Source of the DNA: DASZGI01 sp035938995
Lineage (GTDB): Bacteria; Actinomycetota; Actinomycetes; Streptomycetales; Catenulisporaceae
Assembly (NCBI RefSeq): GCF_035938995.1
Contig: NZ_DASZGI010000219.1
Coordinates: 1 to 8,204, forward strand
Reading direction: 5' to 3'
Length of the DNA: 8,204 nucleotides
This document shows, piece after piece, positions 6,512 to 8,204 of the stretch. The translations under genes and the position numbers were made by a program. The first letter of the stretch is position 1, and each line of letters opens with the position of its first letter. Below the pieces are notes generated by a model. That model was given only the letters and a program-made list of their open reading frames with translations. It was not told where the DNA came from and ran no database searches.

Positions 6512-7069
6512 TCAGTGTGAGACGAGGTACCGCAGGTACACCACGCCGTTGTCGAACCTGCGCTCCTCGCGAAGCTCAAGATCGACACGGACCTGGTCAG
6601 GGAAAAACCGGGTGCCGCCCCCGACGATCACCGGGTAGGCGAACAGCCGGACCTCGTCGACCAGCCCCGCGCGGAACGCGTGGACCGCGAGCGTGGGTCC
6701 ACCGATGCTCAGGTCGCGCTCGGCCCCGTCCTTCATCGCGCGCACGGCCTCCGGATCGAACGCCCGCTCGATCCGGGTCCGCGCGCTGCTGACCGTCTCC
6801 AACGTCGACGAGTAGACGATCTTGTCGGCGGCCTGCCACAGCTTGGTGAAATCGGCCAGCAGCGGCTGGTCCGGCTCCGCTTGAAAGGTCTCCCAGTACT
6901 CCATCGTCTCGTAGAGGCGCCGACCGTACAGGTACGTCCCTTGCGGCCGCTCCAACTCGTTGACGAAGGCGAACACGTCGCTGTCGGGCTCGGCCCAGTC
7001 GAATGCGCCTTGCCCGTCGTTGATGTAGCCGTCGAGCGACGCCAGTGCGGTGTAGATCAGCTTGCCCAT
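6512..7069 (-). CDS. RibD C-terminal/dihydrofolate reductase-like protein
   Basis: 185 residues, the usual size of stand-alone RibD_C-domain proteins, which share the dihydrofolate reductase fold and bind NADPH. Visible are MGKLIYTALASLDGYI (1-16) at the first strand, YGRRLYETMEYW (48-59), KIVYSSTLE (83-91), and SIGGPTLAVHAFRAGLVDEV (121-140), with the Gly-Gly turn of the nucleotide site, then PVIVGGGTRFF (146-156). The open frame runs further upstream, but the ATG at 7069 is right: AGGAGG (7075-7080) precedes it by 5 bases and the family begins at this strand. These proteins are common in Actinobacteria and seldom have known substrates; with no riboflavin or folate genes nearby, neither pathway is implied. 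It starts 70 bases after the quinone-reductase-like gene. Confidence 0.93.
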   Translation of the reverse strand: MGKLIYTALASLDGYINDGQGAFDWAEPDSDVFAFVNELERPQGTYLYGRRLYETMEYWETFQAEPDQPLLADFTKLWQAADKIVYSSTLETVSSARTRIERAFDPEAVRAMKDGAERDLSIGGPTLAVHAFRAGLVDEVRLFAYPVIVGGGTRFFPDQVRVDLELREERRFDNGVVYLRYLVSH

Positions 7070-7074
7070 CCGGT

Positions 7075-7080
7075 CCTCCT
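7075..7080 (-). promoter_or_regulatory. Ribosome binding site of the RibD_C-like gene
   Basis: A perfect AGGAGG on the minus strand, 5 bases before the ATG at 7069. It rejects the longer upstream frame, which would overlap the end of the preceding gene by 35 bases. Confidence 0.8.
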
Positions 7081-7139
7081 CGTCTCGATCGCACACTACA
7101 ACCGACGGCTGACGAGACAGACGGATGACGCTGACAGGG

Positions 7140-8159
7140 TCATACCAGATCGATGAGCACCTTTCCGACGGCACCGTCCTGCACGGCGCGGTGCGCGTCG
7201 GCGGCGCGCTCGAGAGGGAAGCGGTGCAACGGCAGGCCCGCCTCCGCTCCGGCGCGCAGCGCCCCGGCAGCGACCGCGGCCGACACGTCGGCGACCGCTG
7301 CGTCCTTCTGCGCTGTGCTCACCATGTAGACGAGCACGCCATGCCAGGCGAGGTTTCTCACCTGGAGCTGAGACGCGGGCAGGGACAGCGTCTCATCGGA
7401 CTGCGTGACGGCGTAGTACGCGACTGTCCCACCCAGGGCGAGCACCGCCAGGTCGAGCTCGGCATTGCGGGCCGGGGCGACCTCGACGATCAGGTTCACT
7501 CCGTCCGGAGCGAACTCGTGGATCTGCGCCGCGGCGTCCTGGTCGCGGTAGTTGACCACGCGGTGCGCCCCGGCCGCCGCAGCCAACGCTGCTTTCTCGG
7601 GGCCGCTCACCGTCGCGGCGACGCGCGCGCCTGCCCACCGGGCCAGCTGGATCGCCGCGTTTCCCACCGCGCCCGCGCCGCCCGCGACCAGTACCGTCCG
7701 CCCGTTCAGCGCCCCGGGCGCCAGGCGAGAAGGTCCGCCGTCGGCCAGCGTCAGTGCCCGGTGCGCGGTCAGCGCGGGAATCCCGAGGCTTGCGCCGAGT
7801 TCCAGCGAGGCGTCGTCGGGCAATGCCACAGCCTGTCGCGCGGGGATCGTCACGTAGTCCTGCGCGGTACCGTCAGAGCGCTGAAAGTGCGCCTCCCACA
7901 CCCACACCCGCTCGCCGACCCGGCCGGCGTCGACCCCGGGCCCGACCGTGTCGATCACTCCGGCGCCGTCCTGGTTGGGCACCTGCGGCTCCTTCACCGG
8001 GCCGCGGCCTCCACCCTCACGCGCCTTCCAGTCGGTCGGGTTGACGCCGGACACGTGCACACGCACGCGCACCTCGCCCACGCCGGGCTGCGGCACCGGC
8101 CGCTCGACCAGGGTCAAGACCTCAGGACCGCCACGCGCGGTGTATTCGATCGCTCTCAT
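7140..8159 (-). CDS. Zinc-free MDR, NADPH:quinone oxidoreductase-like
   Basis: 339-residue medium-chain reductase of the QOR branch. The GroES-like half begins MRAIEYTARGGPEVL, the usual family N-terminus, with SGVNPTDWKAREG at 37-49. The Rossmann half has VLVAGGAGAVGNAAIQLA (156-173) and ends with ERAADAHRAVQDGAVGKVLIDLV-type sequence at 317-339. The protein contains no cysteine, so neither the catalytic nor the structural zinc of alcohol dehydrogenases can be bound. It should be a cytosolic NADPH-dependent reductase of quinones or enones. The start is uncertain: the ATG at 8159 fits the family but has little Shine-Dalgarno sequence, whereas an in-frame GTG at 8186 has AGGGG (8195-8199) 8 bases upstream and would add nine residues (MRRPVLSPG). 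It is the first of four leftward genes; its promoter probably lies beyond the right edge. Confidence 0.93.
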   Translation of the reverse strand: MRAIEYTARGGPEVLTLVERPVPQPGVGEVRVRVHVSGVNPTDWKAREGGGRGPVKEPQVPNQDGAGVIDTVGPGVDAGRVGERVWVWEAHFQRSDGTAQDYVTIPARQAVALPDDASLELGASLGIPALTAHRALTLADGGPSRLAPGALNGRTVLVAGGAGAVGNAAIQLARWAGARVAATVSGPEKAALAAAAGAHRVVNYRDQDAAAQIHEFAPDGVNLIVEVAPARNAELDLAVLALGGTVAYYAVTQSDETLSLPASQLQVRNLAWHGVLVYMVSTAQKDAAVADVSAAVAAGALRAGAEAGLPLHRFPLERAADAHRAVQDGAVGKVLIDLV

Positions 8160-8204
8160 ACCCGGTGACAAGACCGGCCGCCGCACCGCCTATTCCCCTG
8201 TGCC

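Overview
The window is about two-thirds G+C, with strongly G/C-biased third codon positions, GTG and TTG starts, GGAGG-type ribosome binding sites and hairpin terminators that mostly lack a U tract. This points to a high-GC actinobacterium. The Ig-like linker and Asp-box architecture of the first protein, and the family variants seen, fit Streptomyces- or Catenulispora-like filamentous genera, but the genus is an inference. I see no rRNA or tRNA gene, CRISPR array, insertion sequence or prophage gene.

Left part (1-3294): two secreted proteins converge on a pair of back-to-back hairpin terminators. A large Asp-box (BNR/sialidase-like) beta-propeller protein runs rightward from a TTG start at 157, and a trypsin-fold (S1) serine protease runs leftward. 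Both have clear signal peptides.

Middle (3295-4798): a 208-base divergent intergenic region with overlapping inverted repeats leads to a rightward gene for a two-TM membrane protein. Its cytosolic part vaguely resembles degenerate PLD-like sensor domains, followed by a beta-rich C-terminal domain. It is the least familiar protein in the window. Directly beyond it, on the opposite strand, lies the C-terminal third of a VapC-like PIN-domain toxin gene. The remnant has no start codon of its own and sits in frame immediately after the stop codon of the next leftward gene.

Right part (4799-8159): four leftward genes follow one another at 46 to 113 base spacing. In transcription order they encode a zinc-free quinone oxidoreductase-like MDR enzyme, a RibD_C/dihydrofolate reductase-like protein, a classical NAD-type SDR, and a BtuF-like helical-backbone metal/cobalamin receptor without a signal peptide. 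They share direction but form no pathway I recognise. A perfect 10-base inverted repeat with a 20-base spacer, upstream of the SDR gene, is a good operator candidate and suggests a separate promoter there.

The items most worth following are the PIN toxin remnant fused to a gene end, the unclassified membrane protein beside it, and the SDR-upstream inverted repeat. I found no convincing complete new multi-gene system.
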